From Prochlorococcaceae cyanobacterium jk18x22bins.40 (GTDB lineage: Bacteria > Cyanobacteriota > Cyanobacteriia > PCC-6307 > Cyanobiaceae), in contig JAJDVL010000004.1 of NCBI GenBank assembly GCA_022826155.1, positions 56,462 through 120,461 on the forward strand: DNA of 64,000 nucleotides, given 5' to 3'. A model generated the notes under the pieces. The model worked only from the letters and a program-made list of their open reading frames with translations, was not told the DNA's origin and made no database searches. Below are positions 28,156 to 37,022 of this stretch, in pieces (position 1 is the stretch's first letter; every line of letters starts with the position of its first letter). A program made the translations under genes and the position numbers.

Positions 28156-30973
28156 CAGCAGGTATTGCCTCGCTCATATTCTTCAGCAAAGGGAGGTCGC
28201 CCAGATCCCGGTTCGGCAGAGCCAGGTCTTGTTGCTGGCAGTCCAAGCGTTGCAGGAGCGCGTCTTCGTCAAGAATTTCAATGCCAAGGGTACGGGCTTT
28301 ATCCAGCTTGCTGCCCGGATTGGCGCCCACCACCAGATGGGTGGTCTTCTTGCTGACGCTACTGGCCACGGTTCCCCCGGCCGCCTCAATACGCTGTTGG
28401 GCCTCAGGACGGCTAAGGGAAGGCAAAGTTCCTGTGAGAACAAACGTCTGGCCAGTGAGTGGTCCATGAGCAGACTCTCTGGAACGGTCTACCTGAACCT
28501 GGAGTTGCAGACCAGCCTTGGCAAGGCGCTCCGAAAGTCTTTGATTGACTGGGTTGGCAAACCACTGCTGCAGGGACATGGTGATTTCGTGACCAATGCC
28601 TTCAAGGTTCGGCGCATCGGTCACTAGAAATTGCCGGGTAACAGCAAAGGCCTCTGCCAGTTGCTCCGCGGAGGAACAGGATTGGGCCAGCAGCTTGGCA
28701 CAGGGAATTTTCAGGCCAGAGAGAGCATAGGGCCACCATTGTTGCTTGGAAGCTTCCACGTCAGCCAGGAGCTTTTGATTGTCTGGCTTGGCTAGCCACT
28801 CTTGCAAGGACTTGGCGGTCTTGTTATGACTATGAAGCCGCAGGTTCGATTGGGTAAGGCGCTCCAGGAGCATTTGATTAGCGGGATTGGCCAGCCACTG
28901 CTGCAGGGACAGATGTGTTTCACCAATGCCTTCAATGCCGCGTGTATCGGTTGCGAGGCATTCCTGGGTGGAAGCAAAGGCCTTTTTCAGTTGCTCCGCA
29001 GAGGGAAAGGCCTGAGCCAACAGCTTGGCATTGACACTGCCCACTCCGGGAATTTTCAGGCCAGAGAGAACATAGGGCCACCATTGCTGCTTGGAGGCCT
29101 CCACGCCAGCTAGAAGCTTTTGATTGCTTGACTCGGCTAGCCACCTTTGCACGGAAGAGGCAGCTTTAGGGCCAATCCCCTTAAGTTTATCGAGAAGCGG
29201 CTTATCGGCACCTAACTTTCGGTTAGTAGCAAAGGCCTCTGCCAGTTGTTCTGCGGAGGGAAAGGCTTGGGCCAACAGCTTGGCATTTGCACTGCCCACG
29301 TGGGGAATTCCCAGACCATAGAGAACCCGGCTCCATGGTTGCTGCTTGGAAGCCTCTAGGGCCGCCAGCAGGCTGTGGGCCGACGGCTCGGCCAACCCCT
29401 CCAGACCAGCCAGTGTGGCCTCTTGCAATTCATAGAGCTCGTCAATGGTATGCACCAGATCACACTCGACTAGCTGCTTAATGCGCTGAACATCCAGGCC
29501 GTCAATGTCCAAGGCATCACGGCTGGCCCAATGGCGCAGCGCACTGCGGAGGATGGCAGGGCAACTGCTGTTGACGCAGCGAGCCTCTTGCTCAAGAGGG
29601 GCAAAGACCTGCTTGAACCTGGTCTTAAGCTTAGGGTGGTCGCGCAAGAGTAGTTGTGTAGCAGGATTATCCCGCCACCATTGCAGTTCATCTTTGGACT
29701 CTCGCACCAATTGAGACCCGCACTCTGGGCAATGACTGGAAAGAGTCAGGGGAGACATACAAGGCTCCACCTTCACCACTTCAGGAATCACCCCACCCGC
29801 CTTACGCACCACCAGGGTGTCCCCGGCATAGAGAAAGCCTGTATCCGTCTTGTCTGCGATAAAATCCACATTATGGAGCGTGGCCCGCGTCACGGTGCTG
29901 CCGTCCAGTTCCACCGGGTCAAACTCCGCCACCGGCGTAACGACCCCTGTGCGCCCCACCTGTGCCACAAGGCGCCGCAACGTGCTCCTGGCCTCCATCT
30001 GGCTGAACTTCATTGCGACCGCCCAGCGAGGTGCCCTCTGGGTGCGGCCAGCCTGCACCTGAAGGACCAGATCGTTCAGCTTGACCACCACCCCGTCTGT
30101 TGCGTAGGGGAGATGGTGACGCTGAAGATTCCAATGCTGGTAGAACTGCTCCACCTCCGCCATGGCGGAGCAGTGCTGGGCATGAGTGTCGATTTTGAAT
30201 CCAGCCGCCCTCAACCAATCCAGGGCCTCCCATTGCTGTTGGAGCTGGGGCTGCTCCGGTGAGAGGTGAAGCCCATAGGCCACAAAATCCAACTTTCGGC
30301 TGGCCACCACCTGGGGGTTCAACTGGCGCAAGGTGCCGGCGCAGGCATTGCGGGCATTGGCAAAGGGGGCCTCATCCTGTTGGCGGCGCTGTTGGTTGAT
30401 GGCGGAGAACGTGGCCGCCGCCAAAAATGCCTCGCCACGGATTTCCGCCCAGGCTGGCGGGTCCGCCATCTGCAGCCGGAGGGGGATGGAGCGAATGGTG
30501 CGGACACTGGTGGTGATCTCCTCTCCCCGGTGACCGTCTCCCCGTGTGGCTCCTTGCACCAACAGGCCATGCTCATAGCGCAAGGCCAGGGCCACCCCAT
30601 CCACCTTCAACTCACATGAATAGGCCAAGGGCTGGTCAACAACATTCAGTTGGCGTCGCAGCCGCTGCTCCCAGTTCGGCAGCTCCTCCACCGCAAAGAC
30701 GTTATCCAAGCTGAGAAGAGGAATCCTGTGGGTGACGCTGGGCAAACCAGCCTCCACAGGCTCACCCACCCGCTGGGTGGGGCTATCGGGCCGCACCAGA
30801 TGGGGGTGGCGCTCCTCCAGCTCCACCAGTTGCCGATAGAGGCGGTCGTACTCCTGGTCCGGGAGGATCGGTTTCGCCAGAACGTAATAGGCGTGACTGG
30901 CTTGATTGAGCTGCTGCCGCAGAGCGTTTGCCCTGGCCTCGGCTTCAGCAAGGGATGCGGAAGACAAGCTCAA
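28127..30973 (-). CDS. ligA: NAD-dependent DNA ligase with multiplied HhH region
   Basis: A 948-residue LigA, against about 670-700 usual. The adenylation domain has the nucleotidyl Lys in CELKVDG (K123), followed by the OB fold and a zinc finger with C415, C418, C466 and C471. The helix-hairpin-helix region is expanded: units beginning EASKQQ start at residues 540, 625 and 740, each with a WPY/LxGLxIP block and an AEQLxxAF block. The third unit lacks the GVGSVN hairpin. The second holds an extra partial copy of the QxWLAxPxNQ segment. A BRCT domain follows at 837-910. The core enzyme looks functional. Three downstream genes share its strand and overlap in series. Confidence 0.95.
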   Translation of the reverse strand: MSLSSASLAEAEARANALRQQLNQASHAYYVLAKPILPDQEYDRLYRQLVELEERHPHLVRPDSPTQRVGEPVEAGLPSVTHRIPLLSLDNVFAVEELPNWEQRLRRQLNVVDQPLAYSCELKVDGVALALRYEHGLLVQGATRGDGHRGEEITTSVRTIRSIPLRLQMADPPAWAEIRGEAFLAAATFSAINQQRRQQDEAPFANARNACAGTLRQLNPQVVASRKLDFVAYGLHLSPEQPQLQQQWEALDWLRAAGFKIDTHAQHCSAMAEVEQFYQHWNLQRHHLPYATDGVVVKLNDLVLQVQAGRTQRAPRWAVAMKFSQMEARSTLRRLVAQVGRTGVVTPVAEFDPVELDGSTVTRATLHNVDFIADKTDTGFLYAGDTLVVRKAGGVIPEVVKVEPCMSPLTLSSHCPECGSQLVRESKDELQWWRDNPATQLLLRDHPKLKTRFKQVFAPLEQEARCVNSSCPAILRSALRHWASRDALDIDGLDVQRIKQLVECDLVHTIDELYELQEATLAGLEGLAEPSAHSLLAALEASKQQPWSRVLYGLGIPHVGSANAKLLAQAFPSAEQLAEAFATNRKLGADKPLLDKLKGIGPKAASSVQRWLAESSNQKLLAGVEASKQQWWPYVLSGLKIPGVGSVNAKLLAQAFPSAEQLKKAFASTQECLATDTRGIEGIGETHLSLQQWLANPANQMLLERLTQSNLRLHSHNKTAKSLQEWLAKPDNQKLLADVEASKQQWWPYALSGLKIPCAKLLAQSCSSAEQLAEAFAVTRQFLVTDAPNLEGIGHEITMSLQQWFANPVNQRLSERLAKAGLQLQVQVDRSRESAHGPLTGQTFVLTGTLPSLSRPEAQQRIEAAGGTVASSVSKKTTHLVVGANPGSKLDKARTLGIEILDEDALLQRLDCQQQDLALPNRDLGDLPLLKNMSEAIPADDHNPATQS
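28256..28390. repeat. BRCT-coding direct repeat, copy in ligA
   Basis: Partner of 27298-27432. It encodes the BRCT core of LigA ([18 protein letters not shown] and [18 protein letters not shown]), which is identical in protein sequence to the exonuclease copy over that stretch. LigA is the likely donor, since BRCT is ancestral there. Confidence 0.9.
28493..29356. repeat. Tandem HhH-unit repeats inside ligA
   Basis: Three direct repeats at about 29102-29356 (85 codons), 28757-29101 (115 codons, with an internal partial duplication) and 28493-28756 (about 88 codons). The plus-strand landmark TTG(C/T)TGCTTGGA recurs at about 29340, 29085 and 28741. The repeats are diverged but plainly related, so they arose by unequal duplication. 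Confidence 0.85.
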
Positions 30974-30990
30974 GATGGGGGCTCCCTGGT

Positions 30991-31407
30991 TCAGACCTTA
31001 AGGATGCGGTCAATGCGCCAGTCCTCTCCCACCTTGACGAAGGTGAAATCCAGGGGTAGCACCTGCTTTTTGTCCTCGGAGTTGAGTTTCACGGTGAGGA
31101 TGATCCGCCCCTCCTGGATGCGGGGACGGCCGGATTTGAGGTTGCGGTAGCGCCTGAGCTCCAGGCTGGAGAGCAGGCGAATAAAATTTTGGCGACTCAC
31201 GTGTAACCGATAATTCTTGGTGGTGAGCAGGTAGGCGGCATCCACACGCCCCCGCGCCACCTGATTGAAGAATTGCTTGACCAGTGGATTGATGCCGCGG
31301 GCGCTGATGATGAGGCGGATGGCGCTGATCAGCCAATAGGTGAGAAGCGCCGCCAGGGCTGCCAGCAGGGCTTTCGTCCCATAATCCCGCAAAAGAATCA
31401 TGTCCAT
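30991..31407 (-). CDS. Conserved hypothetical protein with one N-terminal membrane helix
   Basis: A 138-residue protein. Residues 12-36 are hydrophobic (LLAALAALLTYWLISAI), forming a membrane anchor. The rest looks like a small NTF2-like alpha/beta fold: QVARGRVDAAYLLTT, then a beta-rich end with FTFVKVGEDWRIDRI, a pattern common in DUF4864-like extracytoplasmic domains. The function is unknown. It lies 17 bp upstream of ligA on the same strand and may lead that operon. Confidence 0.65.
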   Translation of the reverse strand: MDMILLRDYGTKALLAALAALLTYWLISAIRLIISARGINPLVKQFFNQVARGRVDAAYLLTTKNYRLHVSRQNFIRLLSSLELRRYRNLKSGRPRIQEGRIILTVKLNSEDKKQVLPLDFTFVKVGEDWRIDRILKV

Positions 31408-31462
31408 GGACCAGGCAGCCGTGGCGAAAGGAACTCGTGTCTGACGATTGTGCCTGACTGTC

Positions 31463-31492
31463 GGCCCCTCCGGGGCCTAGTCTTAAAACTAG
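31463..31492. repeat. Two adjacent small hairpins in a divergent intergenic region
   Basis: GGCCCC/GGGGCC (31463-31477, 3-nt loop) is followed directly by CTAGT/ACTAG (31477-31492, 6-nt loop). They sit between the divergent hypothetical and SprT-like genes, so they may affect the SprT-like leader. A regulatory role is unproven. Confidence 0.35.
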
Positions 31493-31509
31493 GGTCTGGA
31501 GCATGGGAC

Positions 31510-32046
31510 ATGGGCGTAGCGTTCTTGCCACCGTTGTTTCACCGTTACAACCAGACATTCTTCGCCAAAGCCATTCCCTACGACCGGTTGAGCCTCAGTT
31601 GGAGCCGCCGCATGAGACGTGCCGCAGGGTCTTACCGCCGCCGCGGGGATCTTGCGAAGATTACCCTCTCATTGCCTCTGCTGTCACCGTTACCCACGTC
31701 AGCCACCCATAGCACACTGGTCCACGAGATGATTCACGCTTGGGTGGATCTGGTCCTGCACCAACGGGAAAGCCATGGACCCTGCTTTTGCGCCAAGATG
31801 GAGGACATCAATGGTCAGGGAACAGGCCTGACCATCAGCATTCGGCACCATTTCCCCGTCCCCCATACCCCGGCATCCTGGCAGGCCCGTTGTGACAACT
31901 GTGGAGCAACCACCCCCTACAAACGGCGCGTGAAAGGCCTGGCCTGTCGCGCCTGTTGTGGGTGCTTCAACGGAGGACGCTGGGACCAACGATTCCTTTT
32001 GCGGTTTGAACGCCATCCCTCAAGCGTCCAGGGGGAAGCCCGTTAA
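31510..32046 (+). CDS. SprT-like zinc metalloprotease domain protein
   Basis: A 178-residue protein with the SprT/Spartan-like active site HEMIHAWVDL (about residue 73) and a C-terminal zinc ribbon (CDNCG then CRACCGC). Such proteins cleave or bind DNA-linked proteins in eukaryotes; the bacterial role is unclear. ATG 31510 is used because family similarity (LFHRYNQTFF) begins right after; the frame is open upstream to 31273. It begins a plus-strand run with the next three genes. Confidence 0.85.
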   Translation: MGVAFLPPLFHRYNQTFFAKAIPYDRLSLSWSRRMRRAAGSYRRRGDLAKITLSLPLLSPLPTSATHSTLVHEMIHAWVDLVLHQRESHGPCFCAKMEDINGQGTGLTISIRHHFPVPHTPASWQARCDNCGATTPYKRRVKGLACRACCGCFNGGRWDQRFLLRFERHPSSVQGEAR

Positions 32047-32061
32047 GGCTAGGCTGGCACC

Positions 32062-32559
32062 ATGATGACTCAAGATCCCTACCGTCGTCGCCCTGGTCAT
32101 GCCCTGGCGAACCTGGTGGAAGCTGGCCGCGACTTTGTCCACGGCGCCGCTGGCACCAGACCGGGATCACGGCGCCGCAAGGGTTCGGGGGGCATCAGCC
32201 AGGTCAGCCGTTGGGTTGGCGAGGGAATCAATTGGCTCTTGGAGGACGATTCCGACGGCATGGCGCAGGAGGCCCCATGGACGGAACCACTATCGCCGCC
32301 AGAATCGCCGGCTAACGGGGAGAGAAGGGGCAGGCCCGGCAGAAGAACCCGTGACCCGTCCGGCCTGGAGGCCCCCTGGTCCCACCAGGACAACAATGGT
32401 TCGCGGCGACGACCGCTTCAGGTGATCCCCCATCCTGCTCCTCCCCTGCTGTTGCAGGCGGATCCTGCCCCGGAGAAAGAGTCTCGCCGCCGTGAGGGCG
32501 GCGGCAGTCGTCCACCATCACGGCCCCGGCCCCGCTCCAGCCGCCACATCAGGCCATGA
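32062..32559 (+). CDS. Hypothetical low-complexity basic protein
   Basis: A 165-residue protein rich in Arg, Pro, Gly and Ser. A short ordered N-terminal region (PGHALANLVEAGRDFVHG, then VSRWVGEGINWLLEDD) could form two helices. The remainder looks disordered. No family is recognised. It overlaps the next gene by four bases (ATGA), so it is translated in the same operon, which is the best argument that it is real. Confidence 0.6.
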   Translation: MMTQDPYRRRPGHALANLVEAGRDFVHGAAGTRPGSRRRKGSGGISQVSRWVGEGINWLLEDDSDGMAQEAPWTEPLSPPESPANGERRGRPGRRTRDPSGLEAPWSHQDNNGSRRRPLQVIPHPAPPLLLQADPAPEKESRRREGGGSRPPSRPRPRSSRHIRP

Positions 32560-33083
32560 GTCATCTGGTTGTGGTGGGTCTCCCCACGGTGGCGGAAGCC
32601 GAAGAGGTGCGTTGCGAGTTGGCGGGCCTCCAGCAACAACACTTGATTTCTCTGGAAGACGCCGTGGTGGTGGAGAGAGACAAGCAAGGCCATGTGCATT
32701 TGCGCCAAGCCGTGAACCTCACAACCGCAGGGGCCATCAGTGGCGGGTTCTGGGGATCGTTGATTGGGTTGATCGTGCTCAACCCGCTTCTGGGCGCCGC
32801 CGTGGGAGCAGGGGTTGGCGCTGCATCGGGGGCCCTGGCGGACATGGGCATCAACGACGACTTCATGCGGGAGCTGGGACACACCTTGCCTGAGGACAGC
32901 GCTGCCCTCTGCCTTTTGGTGCGAACGGTGACCCCGGACCGTGTTCTGGAGAGGCTGAAGAGCCACGCCAGCCACACCAGGCTGCTGCACACCAGTCTCA
33001 GCCACACGGACGAGGAAAAGCTTCGCCATGCCCTGGAATTGAGCAAGCATCCCCACAAGACCCAGGGAGACGAAGGAGAATAG
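32556..33083 (+). CDS. DUF1269 domain membrane-associated protein
   Basis: A 175-residue protein of the DUF1269 family. It has the N-terminal ferredoxin-like segment MSHLVVVGLPTVAEAEEV and the central Gly/Ala-rich hydrophobic hairpin (GAISGGFWGSLIGLIVLNPL, followed by AAVGAGVGAASGAL) typical of the family. The C-terminal part contains the second alpha/beta unit and a His/Lys-rich tail. The function is unknown; members are often stress-associated. It is coupled to the preceding gene by an ATGA overlap. Confidence 0.82.
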   Translation: MSHLVVVGLPTVAEAEEVRCELAGLQQQHLISLEDAVVVERDKQGHVHLRQAVNLTTAGAISGGFWGSLIGLIVLNPLLGAAVGAGVGAASGALADMGINDDFMRELGHTLPEDSAALCLLVRTVTPDRVLERLKSHASHTRLLHTSLSHTDEEKLRHALELSKHPHKTQGDEGE

Positions 33084-33103
33084 GACGGCAAGCGCCACCC
33101 ACC

Positions 33104-34003
33104 ATGGGCTCCGCCAACATCACCGTGTCCAGCCCCAGCAAGACAGCCGAGATGGCAGCCGCCGTGCGGGCGCTTCATCAGCGCCGCGCCCAACCACCGC
33201 TGTTTGAAGATCCCCATGCCTTGGCCATGTGCGGAGGGTTCTGGCGTCGGGTGGTTTCCAACAACTGGCTCACAAACTTGATGATGGGCACAGTGTTGGC
33301 CACCACGTCGGGCATCATGCCCGTGGTCTACACCCGGGCCCGCTTTGGTGAAGACCTTCTGGAGGCCTCCGTCAAGGAAGGTCTGGATCAATACGTGATC
33401 GTGGGGGCAGGATACGACACTTTTTCTGTGAGACGTCCCGACCTCATGGACAAGCTGACCCTCTATGAGGTGGACCAGGCCGCCACACAGCAGTCCAAAC
33501 GGGAGCGCCTGAAAGCAGCGGGACTAACGGAGCCCGAGAATCTATGCTACGTGGCGGCGGATCTCAACCGGGAACAACTCCATGGGGCCCTGGCGCGGGT
33601 CAATTTTGACAAGACACGTCCTGCCTTGTTCTCCTGGTTTGGCGTTACCTATTACCTGGAGATGGCATCAATCAAAGAAACATTAATCAGCATCGCTTCC
33701 CATATGGCGCCTGGATCAGCAGTGATGTTTGACTATCTTGTCGACCCAAAACTAACGCCTTGTGGATTCATTAGAATGCAGGAAGCCAGCGCCAATTTTG
33801 TGGCCAGGCGTGGTGAACCATGGCTATCCAGTTTTGTACCAGATGAACTTCCTGGTTTTCTGGATAAGTTAGGCTATGTAACAGCAAATCATCTGAAACC
33901 GGAAGAGGTGGGATCCCGTTATTTATTGGAAACAGATGATATAATCTATCCTGCTTTCATAGGACTTTACCATGGGATTGTCCGCCAAGCAGAGAATAGG
34001 TGA
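33104..34003 (+). CDS. Class I SAM-dependent methyltransferase, LCMT family
   Basis: A 299-residue protein of the leucine carboxyl methyltransferase-like family. It has YTRARFGEDLL, then SAM motif I as QYVIVGAGYDTFSVR and an acidic motif II in LYEVDQAATQQSKRERL. The following ALFSWFGVTYYLEMASI is the usual family motif. Substrates are small acids or toxins rather than protein in most bacterial members; none can be named here. The second half of the gene is more AT-rich than the first, possibly reflecting mosaic origin. It lies 20 bp after the DUF1269 gene. Confidence 0.85.
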   Translation: MGSANITVSSPSKTAEMAAAVRALHQRRAQPPLFEDPHALAMCGGFWRRVVSNNWLTNLMMGTVLATTSGIMPVVYTRARFGEDLLEASVKEGLDQYVIVGAGYDTFSVRRPDLMDKLTLYEVDQAATQQSKRERLKAAGLTEPENLCYVAADLNREQLHGALARVNFDKTRPALFSWFGVTYYLEMASIKETLISIASHMAPGSAVMFDYLVDPKLTPCGFIRMQEASANFVARRGEPWLSSFVPDELPGFLDKLGYVTANHLKPEEVGSRYLLETDDIIYPAFIGLYHGIVRQAENR

Positions 34004-34011
34004 AAGCCAAA

Positions 34012-36966
34012 TTAGTTAGTCAACAAAGGCTTCAGGCAACGACCCGTGTGACTGTCAGGGTGGTCAGCCACCTGCTCAGGGGTGCCACAGGCCACCTGCT
34101 GCCCACCACGATCTCCCCCTTCAGGCCCCAAGTCAATGAGCCAGTCAGCGCAGCGTATCACGTCTAAATTGTGTTCAATGACAATAATCGAGTTGCCTTT
34201 CTCCACCAGGCGTTGCAGGATATTCATCAGGGTATGTACATCATAAAAGCTCAGGCCGGTTGTGGGCTCGTCAATGAGGTAGAGGGTTTTGCCCGTGGCC
34301 CGTTTGGACAGTTCCGTTGCCAACTTCATGCGCTGTGCCTCTCCACCAGACAAGGTTGGGGCAGACTGTCCCAGCCGCATATAGCCTAAACCAACATCCA
34401 CCAGGCTCTGCAGCCGCTGCACAGCCGCCGGGATGGCGGAGAAAACATCCTTGGCCTCTTCTATTGTCATTTCCAGCACATCAGAAATCGTATAATTTTT
34501 ATAGCGAACTTGCAACGTTTCCCGATCATATCGTTTGCCCTTGCACACATCACACTGAACATAGACATCCGGTAGAAAATTCATGGAGATCACGTTCACA
34601 CCCTGTCCTCCACAGGCTTCGCAGCGTCCCCCTTTGACGTTAAAGCTGAATTGACCAGCTCGGTACCCTCGGGCCTTCGCCTCAACGGTTGCGGCAAAAC
34701 ACTGGCGAATCGCGTCAAAGGCGCCCACATAGGTGGCCGGGTTGGAGCGTGGCGTGCGGCCAATGGGGGATTGGTCAATCACAATCACCTTGTCAAGGGC
34801 TTGAACCCCCTGGAGCGCACCCAGACCATCGGGGAACGGTGTTCTGTGACCCAACTGGTTCTCCAGCGCAGGCCGAAGCAGCTCGTTCACCAGGGTGCTT
34901 TTGCCACTACCACTCACCCCGGTAATGCATACCAGTCGCCCCAGGGGGATGGCAACGTTGAGGTTTTTCAGGTTGTTGCGATGACAGTTGATCATCTGGA
35001 GGCACCGCTGGTTACGGTTGCGACGCTGCTCCGGCGTGGGAAGATGGCAACGACCGGATAGATAGGCCCCTGTCAAGGATTCTTGACGGGCCAGCACATG
35101 ACCAAGGGCGCCGGAAGCGATAATCTCCCCCCCGTGAACACCAGCGCCAGGACCAATATCAACCAGATGATCGGCAGCGCGGATGGTTTCTTCGTCATGC
35201 TCCACCACAATGAGGGTATTGCCCAGGTCCCGTAGCCGAAAGAGGGTTTGCAAGAGGCGATGATTATCTCGCTGATGCAGTCCAATGCTGGGCTCATCCA
35301 ATACATAAAGTACACCGGTGAGACCGGAACCAATTTGGGTGGCCAGGCGAATCCGCTGAGCTTCGCCACCGGAGAGGGTGACAGCGGCCCGGTCCAGACT
35401 CAAATAGTCCAAGCCCACATCCAGGAGAAACCGGAGGCGAGCCTGAATTTCCACCAGGACCTGCTTGGCGATCTGCAACTGGCGTGGCGTCAGCAGGGGG
35501 GGGGATTGATCTTTTCCCATGCCACCCAATCGCTCAATACTCGCCAGGCACCGGTCAATGGTCATGCTGGTGAGGTCATGAATTCCGTAAGGCCCCACCA
35601 GCACGGCCAAGGTTTCCGGCCGCAGGCGCCGTCCGGAGCAGGTTTTGCAGAGAACCGCTTCTCGATACTGTTCCAGTTTCTGGCGCATGGCCTCGGAGCC
35701 TGCCTCATACTGGCGCTCCAACATGGCAAGCACACCATGGAATTTTCGCCTGTAACCCTGGCCAGATCGGTATCGACTATCTCCATCAATGGAAATTAAA
35801 CCTTTCATTCCATAGAGAATGATCTGTTGTTGATTGGAATTGAGTTGACGCCAAGGCGTCTGCAAATCAAATCCCAACTCCTTGCCAAGACTATACAGCA
35901 AGGAATAGGCGTAATGATCGTCACGATGACTCCATGGTGCAATGGCTGCATAGATGGGCTGGCTGGGATCAGGGATCACCCGTTCCACGGTGAAGCAGCG
36001 GCGATGGCCAATGCCATGGCAATCGGGACAGGCCCCGTAGGGAGAATTAAAGGAAAACAACCGTGGAGACAACTCCTCCATCACCGCCCCATGGACCGGA
36101 CAGGCAAAGTGTTCAGAGAACATCCACTCCTGCTCCATGCCGGGAGGCAGCTCCTCCCCCGGGCGCAACACCACGTTGACCACCGCCAAACCATCCCCCC
36201 GCTGTAGACAGGTGCGCAAGGAGTCGTGGAGCCGTTCGTCAATATCCGGGCGCGCCACCAGGCGATCCACCACCACGTCAATGGTGTGGTGGTGATTTTT
36301 TTCAAGCGCTATGTTGTCGTTCAGCTCCCTCACCTCGCCGTTGATGCGCACCCGGGCAAAACCCTCCGCCACCAGGTTGGCCAGAAGTCGAGCGTGGGTT
36401 CCCTGCTGACCCCGCACCACAGGGGCCAGCAGTTGAAAGCGAATCCCTTCCGGCAACTGGACAACGGCGCCGACCATCTCGTCAATGGTCTGGGGTCTGA
36501 TGGGACGACTGCAATGGGGGCAGTGGGGCTGTCCGGCCCGGCCAAAGAGGAGGCGGAGATGATCATAGATCTCGGTCACCGTGCCCACTGTGGAGCGGGG
36601 ATTGTGGCTGGTGGACTTCTGGTCGATGGAAATGGCGGGAGAGAGCCCCTCGATGGCATCCACGTCGGGCTTGTCCAACTGGCCAAGAAACTGGCGTGCA
36701 TAGGTGGACAGGCTCTCCACGTAGCGCCGCTGACCTTCAGCAAAAATGGTGTCGAACGCCAGGGATGACTTACCGCTGCCACTGACGCCGGTGAACACCA
36801 CCAGGCGATTGCGGGGAATGGTGAGGTTGATATTGCGAAGGTTATGCTGACGAGCGCCACGAACACGAATCACGTCCTCCGAGGGTGGCGTCCCAGGTGT
36901 TTCCGTAGACGCCATCGGAGTTCCCAGGTCCAGGAGTTCCGTAGCTGGCCGCTCAATGGGCATCAA
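34012..36966 (-). CDS. uvrA: Excinuclease ABC subunit A
   Basis: A 984-residue UvrA with two ABC ATPase modules. The first has Walker A GVSGSGKSSLAFDT and the zinc module CPHC/CPVHG...CPDC; the second has GVSGSGKSTL and the zinc finger CEACGGQG...CDVCKGKRY, with signatures TLSGGEAQRIRLA and TLSGGEAQRMKLA. It recognises DNA damage with UvrB and takes over from Mfd in transcription-coupled repair. ATG 36966 is given; ATG 36915 (MASTETPG) is also plausible. It is part of the conserved uvrA-recN-ABC1-thrC group leading to the origin. Confidence 0.97.
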   Translation of the reverse strand: MMPIERPATELLDLGTPMASTETPGTPPSEDVIRVRGARQHNLRNINLTIPRNRLVVFTGVSGSGKSSLAFDTIFAEGQRRYVESLSTYARQFLGQLDKPDVDAIEGLSPAISIDQKSTSHNPRSTVGTVTEIYDHLRLLFGRAGQPHCPHCSRPIRPQTIDEMVGAVVQLPEGIRFQLLAPVVRGQQGTHARLLANLVAEGFARVRINGEVRELNDNIALEKNHHHTIDVVVDRLVARPDIDERLHDSLRTCLQRGDGLAVVNVVLRPGEELPPGMEQEWMFSEHFACPVHGAVMEELSPRLFSFNSPYGACPDCHGIGHRRCFTVERVIPDPSQPIYAAIAPWSHRDDHYAYSLLYSLGKELGFDLQTPWRQLNSNQQQIILYGMKGLISIDGDSRYRSGQGYRRKFHGVLAMLERQYEAGSEAMRQKLEQYREAVLCKTCSGRRLRPETLAVLVGPYGIHDLTSMTIDRCLASIERLGGMGKDQSPPLLTPRQLQIAKQVLVEIQARLRFLLDVGLDYLSLDRAAVTLSGGEAQRIRLATQIGSGLTGVLYVLDEPSIGLHQRDNHRLLQTLFRLRDLGNTLIVVEHDEETIRAADHLVDIGPGAGVHGGEIIASGALGHVLARQESLTGAYLSGRCHLPTPEQRRNRNQRCLQMINCHRNNLKNLNVAIPLGRLVCITGVSGSGKSTLVNELLRPALENQLGHRTPFPDGLGALQGVQALDKVIVIDQSPIGRTPRSNPATYVGAFDAIRQCFAATVEAKARGYRAGQFSFNVKGGRCEACGGQGVNVISMNFLPDVYVQCDVCKGKRYDRETLQVRYKNYTISDVLEMTIEEAKDVFSAIPAAVQRLQSLVDVGLGYMRLGQSAPTLSGGEAQRMKLATELSKRATGKTLYLIDEPTTGLSFYDVHTLMNILQRLVEKGNSIIVIEHNLDVIRCADWLIDLGPEGGDRGGQQVACGTPEQVADHPDSHTGRCLKPLLTN

Positions 36967-37022
36967 CGGGCAGATTGAGAAGTCATAGGATTCTACCGCT
37001 CCGATGGCCTCCGTTCGCTCTG

